A stretch of DNA of 64,000 nucleotides from Jiangella mangrovi (lineage in GTDB: Bacteria; Actinomycetota; Actinomycetes; Jiangellales; Jiangellaceae), in contig NZ_JACHMM010000001.1 of NCBI RefSeq assembly GCF_014204975.1, positions 3,534,001 through 3,598,000 of the forward strand, given 5' to 3'. Both the position numbers and the translations under genes were made by a program. How positions within the stretch are numbered: position 1 is the first letter of the stretch; each line of letters opens with the position of its first letter. The notes under the pieces are model-generated. The model was given only the letters and a program-made list of their open reading frames with translations. It searched no databases and was not told the DNA's origin. This document shows positions 28,613-37,444 of this stretch, in pieces.

Positions 28613-29518
28613 TCATCCCTTCAGTCCGCTGCGCGAGACGCCCTCGATGACGTAGCGCTGCGTGAACAGGAACAGGATCAGGACGGGGACGCTGGCGACG
28701 AACGCGCCGGCCATGATGACGGGGTAGTCGGTGGTGTACGCGCCCTGCAGGAGCCGCAGCCCGGCCGGCAGCGTGAGCCGCTCCGGGCTGAACAGGACGT
28801 AGATCGGCCAGACGAAGTCGTTCCAGTTGGACAGGAACGAGAGCACCGCGAGCGTGGCCAGCGCCGGCTTCGAGTTCGGCAGCACGATGCGGGTGAAGAT
28901 CTGCCACTGGTTGGCGCCGTCGATCAGCGCCGCCTCCTCCAGCTCGCCGGGGAGCATGGCGAAGAACTGGCGCAGGAAGAACACCCCGAACGCGCCGGCC
29001 GCGCCCGGCACGGCCAGCGCCCAGACGGTGTCCAGCCAGCCGAGCCGGTCGATGATCAGGTAGTTCGGGATGAGGAACACGAAACCGGGGATGAACAGCG
29101 TCGACACGATCACGACGAACAGCGCGCCACGGCCGCGGAAGTGCAGCCGGGCCAGCGCGTACGCCGCCGTCGACGCGATCGCCAGCACCAGCACCATGTG
29201 CAGCGTCGCCGCGAGCAGGCTGTTGAGGAACCAGCGCAGCACCGGGTAGGCGCCATCGAGGCGCAGCAGCCCCTCGTAGGCGTCGAAGGTCGGCGACGAC
29301 GGCAGCAGCGTCGGCGGGACTGCGGTCGCCTCGGGGTTCGTCTTGATCGACGTCAGGAACATCCAGACGATCGGCCCGATGAAGATCACCGTCAGGACCA
29401 GCAGGAACAGCCAGAACATGCCCCGCCGGGCGAGGCCGCCGGGCGCCCCGCGCGAGCCGGACGCCGTCGTCGCCCGGTCGTCCTCGCTGGACCGGGACGG
29501 GCGGGTCAGGAGCGCCAT
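28613..29518 (-). CDS. Sugar ABC transporter permease (MalG-like)
   Basis: Inner-membrane permease of a carbohydrate uptake (CUT1) importer, 301 aa. Six predicted spans, first about residues 34-57 (FWLFLLVLTVIFIGPIVWMF). The ATPase-docking EAA loop is EEAALIDGANQWQIFTRIVLP. The C-terminus GVSRSGLKG is typical of the MalG/AraQ type. It overlaps the partner permease by 13 bp. No ATPase gene in this cluster, as usual for CUT1 systems that share an MsmK/MsiK-type ATPase. Confidence 0.93.
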   Translation of the reverse strand: MALLTRPSRSSEDDRATTASGSRGAPGGLARRGMFWLFLLVLTVIFIGPIVWMFLTSIKTNPEATAVPPTLLPSSPTFDAYEGLLRLDGAYPVLRWFLNSLLAATLHMVLVLAIASTAAYALARLHFRGRGALFVVIVSTLFIPGFVFLIPNYLIIDRLGWLDTVWALAVPGAAGAFGVFFLRQFFAMLPGELEEAALIDGANQWQIFTRIVLPNSKPALATLAVLSFLSNWNDFVWPIYVLFSPERLTLPAGLRLLQGAYTTDYPVIMAGAFVASVPVLILFLFTQRYVIEGVSRSGLKG

Positions 29519-30432
29519 CGCGGCCTCCTCTCCCGCATGGCCAGCACCTGGACGATCGAGACGATCCCCAGGAAGATCGCGAGCAGGTACGACATCGCCG
29601 CGGCGCTGCCCATCCGGAACGACTCCAGGCCCTCGGCGAGCATGACGATGAGCGCCGTCCGGGTGGAGTCGCCGGGTCCGCCGTTGGTCACCAGCAGCGC
29701 CTGCCCGAACATGTTCGCGGAGGCCAGGATCGTGATCGTCACGACGAACAGGTGCACCGTGCGCAGCCCGGGCAGCGTCACGTTCCGGAACACCTGCCAG
29801 GCCGACGCGCCGTCGACCTTCGCCGCGTCGTACAGCTCGCGCGGGATGTCCTGCAGCCCGGCCAGGTAGATGATCGTGTTGAAGCCGAGCGTCCACCACA
29901 CCGTCATCGCGACCAGGCTGATCCACGCCCACGGCTGGGCGGTGATCCACGGCGTCGTCGTTCCGAGCAGGCCGTTCACGATGCCGATGTTCGGGTCGAG
30001 CATGAACCGGAACAGCAGCCCGACGACGGCGACGCCGAGCACGTAGGGCATGAAGAAGACCGCTCGGAAGAACGTCCGGCCGGGGAACCGGCGGTTCAGC
30101 AGCACCGCCAGCCCGAGCGGGACCGCGACCAGGAACGGGACGCTCGCGACGGTGAAGATCGCGGTCGCGCGCATGCCGTTCCAGAACTCCTCGAACACGG
30201 CCGACGTCGAGTCGAACAGCGCGAGATAGTTGTCCAGCCCGATGAACGGCTTGCTCGGCAGCATGAAGTCCCAGTCGTGCAGGCTCATCCAGATCCCGAG
30301 CACCGCCGGCGCCAGCACGAACGTCGCGAACACGACCAGGAACGGCGCCATGAACGCGTACGGCGTCCAGGGTGCGTGCCGCCTGATGCGGGTGGGGGAG
30401 GCCGGCGGCGCCGCCGGCGCGGTGGTCGCCAC
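29506..30432 (-). CDS. Sugar ABC transporter permease (MalF-like)
   Basis: Partner permease, 308 aa, GTG start. Six spans, the first about 24-45 (YAFMAPFLVVFATFVLAPAV). The EAA loop is ELYDAAKVDGASAWQVFRNVTLP. It begins 4 bp behind the stop of the binding-protein gene, so the order is binding protein, MalF-like, MalG-like, then the two GH43 enzymes. This makes a self-contained uptake and hydrolysis operon. Confidence 0.93.
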   Translation of the reverse strand: MATTAPAAPPASPTRIRRHAPWTPYAFMAPFLVVFATFVLAPAVLGIWMSLHDWDFMLPSKPFIGLDNYLALFDSTSAVFEEFWNGMRATAIFTVASVPFLVAVPLGLAVLLNRRFPGRTFFRAVFFMPYVLGVAVVGLLFRFMLDPNIGIVNGLLGTTTPWITAQPWAWISLVAMTVWWTLGFNTIIYLAGLQDIPRELYDAAKVDGASAWQVFRNVTLPGLRTVHLFVVTITILASANMFGQALLVTNGGPGDSTRTALIVMLAEGLESFRMGSAAAMSYLLAIFLGIVSIVQVLAMRERRPRWRS

Positions 30433-30436
30433 GGCG

Positions 30437-31774
30437 CTACCCGTCGTACCGCTCGCGGTTCTCTTCCAGCTTCTTCGAGGCCCGCTCGGCCGCCTCGGAC
30501 AGCGCGGCCGCCGGCTCCTTCGTCAGCAGCACCGCCTCGTTGAGCGCCTGGTCGAAGTCGGCGAACGCCTCGCTGATCCCCGGCACCGACGGCGGGAAGT
30601 GCAGGTAGTCGACCTGCTGGGCGAGCGCGGCCTGCTCCGGGAGCGCCTCGAACTCGGCGGACTCGCGGACCTCGTTGCGGGCGGGCACCTGGCCGCCCTC
30701 GGCCCATGCGATGGACTGCTGGCTGACCCAGTTGATGAACACCCGGGACGCCGCCAGCTTGTCGTCGTCGGCCTGGCGCTGGCGCATGATGACGAAGTTG
30801 TGCGAGCCCGCCCACGCCGCGTCGGTGCCGCCGATGTTCGGCAGCGGAGCGACGCCCCACTGCAGGTCGGGGATCTCCTTGAGCGTGTTGATGTTCCAGA
30901 TGCCGTTCCAGTTGAACGCGGCCTGGCCGTTCTGCAGCGCGATCGCGTCGGCGTCCTGGCCGACGTCCTTGGGGCTCCAGCCGGTGTTGACCGCGTCGAC
31001 CATCCAGGTCAGCGCCTGCACGCCGGGGTCCTCGGCCCAGGTGACCTCGGTGCCGTCCTCGTTGAACAGGTCGCCGCCGAACTGCCAGATCAGCGACTGC
31101 AGCGTCATGCTGCCGGTGAACGGGTGCGGCGACATCCAGTGCCCCTGGATCCCGGCGGACGCCAGCGCCTCGAGCGCGGCCTCGTAGGACTGCCGGTCCA
31201 TGGGCGGGCTCTCCGGGTCCAGGCCGGCGGACTCGAGGACGGTCTTGTTGTAGAACATCCCGAGCGGGTGCATGTCCAGCGGGATGCCGTAGCGCTGCCC
31301 GTCGTACTCGCCGGCGCCCCAGACCGCGTCGGCGAAGTCGCCCTCCTTCAGGTCCAGTGCCGACGCGACGTCGTCGAGGGGGACGATGACGTTGCGGGCG
31401 GCGTTGGTCGGCAGCGAGTCGATGTGCATGATGCCGACGTCGGGCCCGTTGCCGGACTGCACCGCCGTCGGGACCTTCGCGTAGTAGTCGGCCCACTCCA
31501 TCACCGTCATCGTGACCGCGATGTTCGGGTTCTCGGAGTTGAACGTGTCGACGAGCTCCTGCATGAACGGGCCGTCGCCGCCGGTGAAGCCGTTCCAGAA
31601 CGCCAGCTCGACGTTCGGTCCGTCGTAGCCGCTGGCGCCGCCGTCGCCCTCGGCCGGCTCGGCGCCGGGCGACTGCGAGCCGCCGCCGCAGTTCGCGAGG
31701 ACGACGCCGGCGCCGACCATGCCGGTCGCGGTGAGGAAGCGTCTCCTGGACAGGGGGTGGATGCGTGTGGTCAC
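30437..31774 (-). CDS. Sugar ABC transporter substrate-binding lipoprotein (Tat-type signal)
   Basis: Extracellular solute-binding protein family 1, 445 aa, GTG start. The signal peptide is twin-arginine (LSRRRFLTATG) and ends in a lipobox VLANC, so it is Tat-exported and lipid-anchored. A Gly/Glu-rich linker follows, then the family 1 fold (VELAFWNGFTGGDGPFMQELVDTFN), plus Trp-rich patches (WNGIWNINTL) fitting a sugar or oligosaccharide ligand. From the neighbouring GH51 and GH43 genes the ligand is probably an arabino-oligosaccharide. Confidence 0.92.
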   Translation of the reverse strand: MTTRIHPLSRRRFLTATGMVGAGVVLANCGGGSQSPGAEPAEGDGGASGYDGPNVELAFWNGFTGGDGPFMQELVDTFNSENPNIAVTMTVMEWADYYAKVPTAVQSGNGPDVGIMHIDSLPTNAARNVIVPLDDVASALDLKEGDFADAVWGAGEYDGQRYGIPLDMHPLGMFYNKTVLESAGLDPESPPMDRQSYEAALEALASAGIQGHWMSPHPFTGSMTLQSLIWQFGGDLFNEDGTEVTWAEDPGVQALTWMVDAVNTGWSPKDVGQDADAIALQNGQAAFNWNGIWNINTLKEIPDLQWGVAPLPNIGGTDAAWAGSHNFVIMRQRQADDDKLAASRVFINWVSQQSIAWAEGGQVPARNEVRESAEFEALPEQAALAQQVDYLHFPPSVPGISEAFADFDQALNEAVLLTKEPAAALSEAAERASKKLEENRERYDG

Positions 31775-31801
31775 AGCTGCTCCTTCGCAGGCAGTGCCGG
31801 G

Positions 31802-33310
31802 TCAGTCGCCCAGCCGGATGAGGTGCCAGGACGACGGCGGCAGGGTCGCGGTGAGCGTCTGGTCGCCGTCGAGAACGGTGCCGGTGGCCGGACGGGGGAC
31901 GACCCGGTCCGGCTGCTCGGCGGTGTTGGTGGCGGACGGATCGTCGTCGGCGATCGTGAGGTGCTCGAGCAGCCGGCGGTGGCCGAAGGCTCGGAGGTCG
32001 ACGGTGAGCCGGGCCGGCTCGGTGCGGCTGCGGTTCGTGGCCAAGAGGGTGAGCGCCCCGGTCACCGGGTCCTGGACGGCGGTGACGCGCGTGGCGGGGA
32101 CGTCGCCGAAGCGTTCCGTCGCGAGCGGTGCGGTGCGGACCGCCGTCCGCAGCACCGTCCCGCGGGCGTGCCGGGCGGTCAGCGCGAACGGGTGGAAGAT
32201 CGTCTGCCGCCAGGCCGGACCGCCCGGCCGGGTCAGGATCGGCCCGATGACGTTGACCAGCTGCGCCTGGCAGGCGATCGCCACGCGGTCGCAGTGGTCC
32301 AGCAGGGCCATCAGCAGGTCGCCGACGACGACCGCGTCGGTGACGTCGTACACGTCCTCGATGAGGGCGCCGTTCTCGGTCCGCTCGAGCCCCTCCTGGC
32401 CGGCGAAGCGGTGCTGGTACCAGACGTTCCACTCGTCGAAGGAGATGGTCAGCCGTTTGTCGCTGCGCCGCACCGCGCCGACGTGGTCCGCCGTCGCGGC
32501 GATGGCCGTGATCATCGCGCGCATGTCCTCCGAGGAGGCCAGGAAGCTGTCCACGTCGCCGCCGACCGGCTCGTAGTAGGCGTGCAGCGAGACGTGGTCG
32601 ACCAGGTCGTAGGTGTGCTCGAGGACCACCCGCTCCCAGGTGCCGAACGTCGGCATGGCGCTGTTGGAGCTGCCGCAGGCGACCAGCTCGATGTCCGGGT
32701 CGGCGCGGCGCATGGCCCTCGCCGTCTCGGCGGCGAGCCGGCCGTACTCGTCGGCGGTCTTGTGCCCGATCTGCCACGGGCCGTCCATCTCGTTGCCCAG
32801 GCACCAGGTGCGGATCGCGTGCGGGTCCTTGTGCCCGTTCGCCACGCGGCGATCGGCGGTGCTCGTCGTGCCGGGCGCGAAGTTCGCGTACTCGAGCAGG
32901 TCGACGGCGGCGTCCACGCCCCGGGTGCCGAGGTTGACCGCCAGGATCGGGTCGATGCCGACGCCGCGGGCCCAGCGGCAGAACTCGTCGACGCCGACGG
33001 TGTTCGGCTCGAACGAACGCCAGGCCAGGTCGAGGCGGCGCGGGCGCTCCGCGACCGGACCGACGCCGTCCTCCCAGCGGTAGCCGGAGACGAAGTTGCC
33101 GCCCGGGTAGCGGACGACGGTCGCGCCCAGCTCGCGGACCAGCTCGGCGACGTCGCCGCGGAAGCCGTGCTCGTCGGCCGTGGGGTGGTCGGGCTCGAAG
33201 ATGCCGCCGTAGACGCACCGCCCCATGTGCTCGACGAACGTGCCGAACAGTCGCGGATCGACCGTGCCCACGGTGAACGCCGGATCCAGTCCGACCTCGA
33301 CGTCGTACAA
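31802..33310 (-). CDS. Alpha-L-arabinofuranosidase (GH51)
   Basis: Intracellular enzyme releasing L-arabinose from arabino-oligosaccharides, 502 aa, no signal peptide, TTG start after GAAGGGACAGG. The catalytic acid/base Glu is in WCLGNEMDGPWQ and the nucleophile Glu in ISFDEWNVWYQ. RLFGTFVEHMGRCVYGG at the N-terminus is a GH51 hallmark. It leads the operon with the importer and secreted GH43 enzymes. Two operator-like repeats sit just upstream. Confidence 0.94.
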   Translation of the reverse strand: MYDVEVGLDPAFTVGTVDPRLFGTFVEHMGRCVYGGIFEPDHPTADEHGFRGDVAELVRELGATVVRYPGGNFVSGYRWEDGVGPVAERPRRLDLAWRSFEPNTVGVDEFCRWARGVGIDPILAVNLGTRGVDAAVDLLEYANFAPGTTSTADRRVANGHKDPHAIRTWCLGNEMDGPWQIGHKTADEYGRLAAETARAMRRADPDIELVACGSSNSAMPTFGTWERVVLEHTYDLVDHVSLHAYYEPVGGDVDSFLASSEDMRAMITAIAATADHVGAVRRSDKRLTISFDEWNVWYQHRFAGQEGLERTENGALIEDVYDVTDAVVVGDLLMALLDHCDRVAIACQAQLVNVIGPILTRPGGPAWRQTIFHPFALTARHARGTVLRTAVRTAPLATERFGDVPATRVTAVQDPVTGALTLLATNRSRTEPARLTVDLRAFGHRRLLEHLTIADDDPSATNTAEQPDRVVPRPATGTVLDGDQTLTATLPPSSWHLIRLGD

Positions 33311-33332
33311 GATGCCTGTCCCTTCGCCACGA

Positions 33333-33375
33333 TTTACAACGGATAACCGTGCGGACTGTTTTACAACGGATAACC
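33333..33375. promoter_or_regulatory. Tandem operator-like repeats upstream of the arabinoside operon
   Basis: TTTACAACGGATAACC occurs at 33333-33348 and again at 33360-33375, identical over 16 bp and 27 bp apart. This lies 23-65 bp upstream of the TTG of the GH51 gene, suiting repressor binding to both sites. The partly palindromic TTAC-N5-GTAA-like shape fits a LacI-type regulator. None of the LacI genes in the window has this motif at its own target. Confidence 0.7.
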
Positions 33376-33613
33376 TGTCTTGCTGCGCAACCGCGACCAG
33401 GTCGACGGCAGCCCTCGTGTGCCGGCGCCTGGACGCGGTGACGATCTCCTATGCCGACGGACGGAGTTCCCGTTCGGCTCCACGTACGCCGAGGTCGATC
33501 AGCCGGAGCGGGTCGTCCCGCGGTTCGACATCTTCTTGATCTCCAGGTAGGTCGTCGCGCTCACGCCGCTCGCTGGCGCACTGGCCCCTTGAAGCGGCCG
33601 CCGAGCTCCGGAA
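33376..33613. other. Gap with no recognisable gene
   Basis: About 240 bp between the GH51 operon's upstream region and the AlbA_2 gene. No start codon with a ribosome-binding site leads a credible protein on either strand, and I saw no hairpin terminator or repeat. Confidence 0.5.
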
Positions 33614-34942
33614 TCAGCTTGCCTGACCACCCGCGGGACGCGCCCGCAGGAGTCGAATCGACTCCGCGCCGAACTGGTGCATGGCGTCAGTCGCGAGATC
33701 ACGCGCGGCCTCCTCCAGGGCTGACTTATCGGCCGTTGCGGAGACCTCCGTCTCGATCGGCGTGAAGCGATGTACACGCCAAGTGCCGTCGATCGGGAGC
33801 GGGGTGTTCCGCGGCGTGCCGAGCGGCCCGTAGGCGGTTGCGGCCTGGTAGGGAAGGGCGCCGTCGATGTCCTGTACCAGATCGAGGCGCACAGCCAGTG
33901 GGCTGTCGATGTAGCGTGCTCGAGCGGTCGAGGCGGTCAGCGCGACGAGGTCCGCGGCGGCGCTTTCGATGAGTTCAGAGATCACAAGAGCGGTGTCATC
34001 CGAAGGCGCATTCCAGTTCAACTGGGCGGCGAGGACGGCGGTGCCGTCGTGATGGATCTCCACGTGCACGCCCTGTGATTGATCGCTGGGGCCAGAGGGG
34101 GAAGCCCGACGCACGACCCAACGGCGAAGTCCTCGACGCGGGTTCAGCGCCTCGTGCTCGACAGCATCGAGGAACCCGTACCTGAAGAAACCGCCGCGTG
34201 GGATGAGCTCATTCGAGACTTCCCGTGCCCGGTCGATGATCGAAATGATCTCCCCACGTGGTGTGTCCGGCACTAGGCCCGTGCGGGGGACCCGTGGGTG
34301 CGCGACGCCCACGACCCATGCTCCAACGCCAGAATCGAGCCGGCTTGTCAGCTCATCGATGATCTTTGCGAGCCGTTCATGGTCAGCCGCTCGCCTATCG
34401 AATCGGTCACCGTAAGCGCGTTCGAGCTCCTGCTCCCGCATCCAGACGGTCTGCGGACCGTAGCGGTACGGGAATCGCAGCACGTCCTGGCCTTCCAAGG
34501 CGTGAGGCGCTGATGGGCTAGCGGGCACGTGCACCGCGAGCACTCCGTTCGCGGGATCACCCGGGGCCGGCAACGGTACGAGCTGAAGGCCGCCGACGAT
34601 AGGCCGGATACGGGCAGCGGCGAGTGAGCGGATCTGCAGTTGGGCCTTCTCGTCCATGGTCACGGGCATGACCTTCTGCGCCCGGCCACTCTGCCCGTCT
34701 GCTGCGATCCCGTAGGCGATGAGGCCGCCGCCGCTGTTCGCCATGGCAGCGACGTCCTTGCACAGTTCCTCTTTCTCCTTCTCGGCATGGGCTTTTTCGA
34801 GCTTGAACGGCAGAGTCTGCTTCCAGTCGAGGTCGCCAGTTTCGGCGAGCTGTTCGCCGGCGGCTTGCTCGAACATCTCGTACGTCAGCGGTCCCGGCGC
34901 AACGCCGAGAAGCCGATGGAGACTCGTCCAGGTGACCGTCAC
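33614..34942 (-). CDS. AlbA_2 (Schlafen-type) domain protein
   Basis: 442 aa from the GTG at 34942. The N-terminal half holds an AlbA_2 domain: LAETGDLDWKQTLPFKLEK, ELCKDVAAMANSGGGLIAYGIA (the Lys-Asp-x3-Met-Ala-Asn and glycine turn), then VPLPAPGDPANGVLAVHVP. The domain is shared with Schlafen proteins and bacterial nucleic-acid-binding or defence-linked proteins. The C-terminal 200 residues are unassigned, Arg/Ala-rich, with no HTH or nuclease motif I can name. It stands alone between two sugar clusters. Base composition is somewhat less GC-extreme than its neighbours, consistent with transfer. Function unknown. Confidence 0.75.
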   Translation of the reverse strand: MTVTWTSLHRLLGVAPGPLTYEMFEQAAGEQLAETGDLDWKQTLPFKLEKAHAEKEKEELCKDVAAMANSGGGLIAYGIAADGQSGRAQKVMPVTMDEKAQLQIRSLAAARIRPIVGGLQLVPLPAPGDPANGVLAVHVPASPSAPHALEGQDVLRFPYRYGPQTVWMREQELERAYGDRFDRRAADHERLAKIIDELTSRLDSGVGAWVVGVAHPRVPRTGLVPDTPRGEIISIIDRAREVSNELIPRGGFFRYGFLDAVEHEALNPRRGLRRWVVRRASPSGPSDQSQGVHVEIHHDGTAVLAAQLNWNAPSDDTALVISELIESAAADLVALTASTARARYIDSPLAVRLDLVQDIDGALPYQAATAYGPLGTPRNTPLPIDGTWRVHRFTPIETEVSATADKSALEEAARDLATDAMHQFGAESIRLLRARPAGGQAS

Positions 34943-35033
34943 GAGCACGAGCGTAGGCCGAGGCTCCGACGCAGCGGTGGTGGCGCGCGGCTGCCGATGT
35001 CGGCGACCACTCGGGAGCACCCGCCTGGAGCCG

Positions 35034-36053
35034 TCAGGTGTCGGCGCCGGGAACCGTGGATCCGCGGACGACGAGCTCGGGTGCGAACACGAGTTGCGTC
35101 TCCTCTGGTGGTCCGTCGTCGGTCATGAGGGTGATGAGGAGGTCGACCGCGGAGGCGCCGAAACTCTCGTGCGGAGGTCGGATCGAGGTCAGCGGGACGA
35201 GCAACGCGCGGGCGTACTCGCTGTCGTCGTAGCCGACGAGGGCGATGTCGTCGGGGACGCGCACGCCGCCGGTGACGAGTGCTTGCTCGAGGCCCACAGC
35301 GAGGAGGTCGTTGACGGCGAAGACGGCGTCGGGCCGGCGGTCGGCGCTACGGGCGGCGAGCTCCGCCCCGACCGCACGCCCGGTCGCGACGTCGCGTTGG
35401 TCGACGGTGATGAGCTCGAGCGAGGCGGTGCCCGACTCCTTCACGGCGCGGCCGGCACCGGCGAGGCGATCAGCGACCTGGGGGATGGCGAGCGGGCCGC
35501 CGACGAAGGCGATGTGCCGGCGGCCGATGTCGACGAGGTGCTTCGCCGCGAGGTGGCCACCCGCGACGTTGTCGACGGACACCGAGGGCTGCTCGGGGTT
35601 CGAGGCCCGGTGGCCGATGATCACGCTCGGTGTCCCGCGCTCACGCATGGCGGCCAGCCGTTCCTCGACCGGGCCGCGGGAAAGGACGAGGATGCCGCGT
35701 ACCCCGTGCTCCTCGAAGAGCTCGAGGTACGCGTTCTCCTTCTCCTGGTCGCCCTGCGAGTTCGCGAGGAAGACCGACAGTCCCGCCTCCGACGCCCGCT
35801 TCTCGATGCCGTCGGCGAGCGCGCCGAGGGTCACATTGGTCATGTCGGGGACGATGTGCGCGATGGTCGAGCTGCGGCCCTGCCGCAGCTGCCGGGCGGC
35901 GTTGTTGCGGACGTAGCCGAGCTCGTCGATGGCGGCGCGGATCCGCCTGCCGGTCTCGTCGGAGACCCGGCCCGGCCGGTTGAGGTAGTTGGAGACGGTG
36001 GCGGTGGACACACCGGCCAGGGCGGCCACCTCCCTGACTCGGACCTTGGCCAT
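35034..36053 (-). CDS. LacI-family transcriptional regulator (transporter cluster)
   Basis: 339 aa. The ATG at 36053 is 5 nt from AAGGAGG; the GTG three bases upstream is too close. HTH VREVAALAGVSTATVSNYLNRPGRVS and hinge NNAARQLRQGRSSTIAHIVPDM are followed by a periplasmic-binding-protein-like sensor domain with the family motif DIALVGYDDSEYARALLVPLTSIRPP. It lies downstream of an SBP-permease set on the same strand and probably controls it and the divergent dehydratase gene through the two ATCGAT-centred operators at 39233 and 39394. Confidence 0.93.
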   Translation of the reverse strand: MAKVRVREVAALAGVSTATVSNYLNRPGRVSDETGRRIRAAIDELGYVRNNAARQLRQGRSSTIAHIVPDMTNVTLGALADGIEKRASEAGLSVFLANSQGDQEKENAYLELFEEHGVRGILVLSRGPVEERLAAMRERGTPSVIIGHRASNPEQPSVSVDNVAGGHLAAKHLVDIGRRHIAFVGGPLAIPQVADRLAGAGRAVKESGTASLELITVDQRDVATGRAVGAELAARSADRRPDAVFAVNDLLAVGLEQALVTGGVRVPDDIALVGYDDSEYARALLVPLTSIRPPHESFGASAVDLLITLMTDDGPPEETQLVFAPELVVRGSTVPGADT

Positions 36054-36091
36054 CACCGCCTCCTTCTCAGCCTGGCCGTGCCGGACGGGTC

Positions 36092-36116
36092 ATCGGGTCC
36101 GTGCCATCGGACCGAT
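36092..36116 (-). terminator. Hairpin between binding-protein and LacI genes
   Basis: ATCGGgTCCG pairs with CGGACCGAT around a six-base TGCCAT loop, with one bulged base. Located 4 bp after the binding-protein stop, it would attenuate reading into the LacI gene or protect the upstream mRNA. Confidence 0.5.
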
Positions 36117-36120
36117 GATC

Positions 36121-37407
36121 TCACCCTTCGAAGGCCTCCTGCAGCCGGCCGAGCGCGTCGTCGACACTGGCCGATCCGGTGAAGAGATCCTGCACGACCT
36201 GCAGGTGAGTCTGCTGCACCTCCGGGTTCGGCCACGTCTGGTCGGGATACGGGGCGGTCCGGCCGTCGGCGACGAAGGTGCTGACGGTCTCCAGGGCCGG
36301 GGTGACCTCCGCCGGGGCCTGGTCGGGGTCGATCGGGAGCGTGCTCACCTGCTCTGCGTAGATCGACTGGTTCTCGGCCAGGAAGTCGAGGAACGCCTTG
36401 GCGGTGGCCTGGTTCTCACTCCGCGCCGTGACGCCGAAGGTGCCGGTCAGCGCGACCGGCAGCCGCGTGGCGGGGGCGTCGTCGGTGGCAGGGAGCGCCA
36501 GCAGCCCGAACTCGGTGTCCGGGGCGGACTCCTGGACCTGGGGGAGCGAGGAGTTGACCTGCACCGACATGGCCGCCTCGCCGGTGCTGACCATCCGCAG
36601 CGCCTCGTCTGCCGGCGTGCCCGTCGGGTTCTCCTGGAAGCAGCCGTGCTCGTTGAGCTCGAGGTACTTCTCCATGGCGTCACGCCAGCCGGAGTCGGCG
36701 AAGGTCGCCGCGCCACTGTCCATCTGCTCGCCGAAGTCCGGCTGCTCCGCGTACACCGTCGTCGCGACCAGCGAGTAGTCGATGAACTGACCGTTCGCCG
36801 GGGTCTGCAGGCCCAGCGCCATCGGGACGATGCCGGCGTCGTTGAACGTGTCGCAGGCGGCCAGGAGTTCGGTCCAGGTCTGCGGGGGTGTCACGCCGGC
36901 GGTGTCGAAGGCTGCCTGGTTGTAGATGGCGCCGACGGCGCCGTAGATGGCGGGCAGGATGTAGGTCTTGCCGTCTACCTGGGTGAGGAAGCGCTGCTCC
37001 TCGGGGATGCCCGCCGTCCACTCCTCCTCCGACAGGTCGGCGAGCACGCCCTCACTCGCCAGTGTGGCCACGGACATCACGCCGCCGCTGCCGGCCCAGA
37101 CGTAGACGACGTCGGCGGCGGTGCCCGAGGCGAGCTGTGTCCGAGTGGCCTGCTGATACTGGTCGGTGTTGGCCGTCGAGACGTCCACCGAGACGTCGGG
37201 GTACTCCTGCTCGAACGCCTCCGCGGCGGCGGTGGTGGCGGGGCCCTGACTGGTGGGCACGGCGATGCGCAGCTCGCCCGAGGGCGCGCCGGAGTCGTCG
37301 CCGGCGCCCGTCGAGTCGCCGCCGGATCCGCCGCAAGCGGCGAGGGCGAGTGTGGCGAGCAGTGCGGTGCCGGCGACGGTCGTGGACCGGTGTGTTCTGG
37401 TGGTCAT
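36121..37407 (-). CDS. Sugar ABC transporter substrate-binding lipoprotein
   Basis: 428 aa. The signal MTTRTHRSTTVAGTALLATLALAAC ends in lipobox LAAC, with a Gly/Ser/Asp linker after the cysteine. Family 1 binding-protein features: LRIAVPTSQGPATTAAAEAF, VDVSTANTDQYQQATRTQLASG and ADVVYVWAGSGGVMSVATLA. Preceded in the operon by its two permeases, and no ATPase is present. The ligand is unknown but is likely the substrate of the divergent enolase-superfamily and lyase pair. Confidence 0.92.
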   Translation of the reverse strand: MTTRTHRSTTVAGTALLATLALAACGGSGGDSTGAGDDSGAPSGELRIAVPTSQGPATTAAAEAFEQEYPDVSVDVSTANTDQYQQATRTQLASGTAADVVYVWAGSGGVMSVATLASEGVLADLSEEEWTAGIPEEQRFLTQVDGKTYILPAIYGAVGAIYNQAAFDTAGVTPPQTWTELLAACDTFNDAGIVPMALGLQTPANGQFIDYSLVATTVYAEQPDFGEQMDSGAATFADSGWRDAMEKYLELNEHGCFQENPTGTPADEALRMVSTGEAAMSVQVNSSLPQVQESAPDTEFGLLALPATDDAPATRLPVALTGTFGVTARSENQATAKAFLDFLAENQSIYAEQVSTLPIDPDQAPAEVTPALETVSTFVADGRTAPYPDQTWPNPEVQQTHLQVVQDLFTGSASVDDALGRLQEAFEG

Positions 37408-37444
37408 GACGGGGTCCTTCTCTCGGGACGGACGACGGACGGCG

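Noticed and set aside
30230-33346. A long plus-strand open frame opposite the arabinoside operon
   Set aside because: Shadow of GH51 and the binding protein; Val/Arg/Gly-rich and without recognisable domains, while the minus-strand genes have complete motifs.
33499-33777. Short minus-strand open frame near the AlbA_2 gene
   Set aside because: Arg/Ser-rich, no start signal, overlaps the 3' end of the AlbA_2 gene in another frame.
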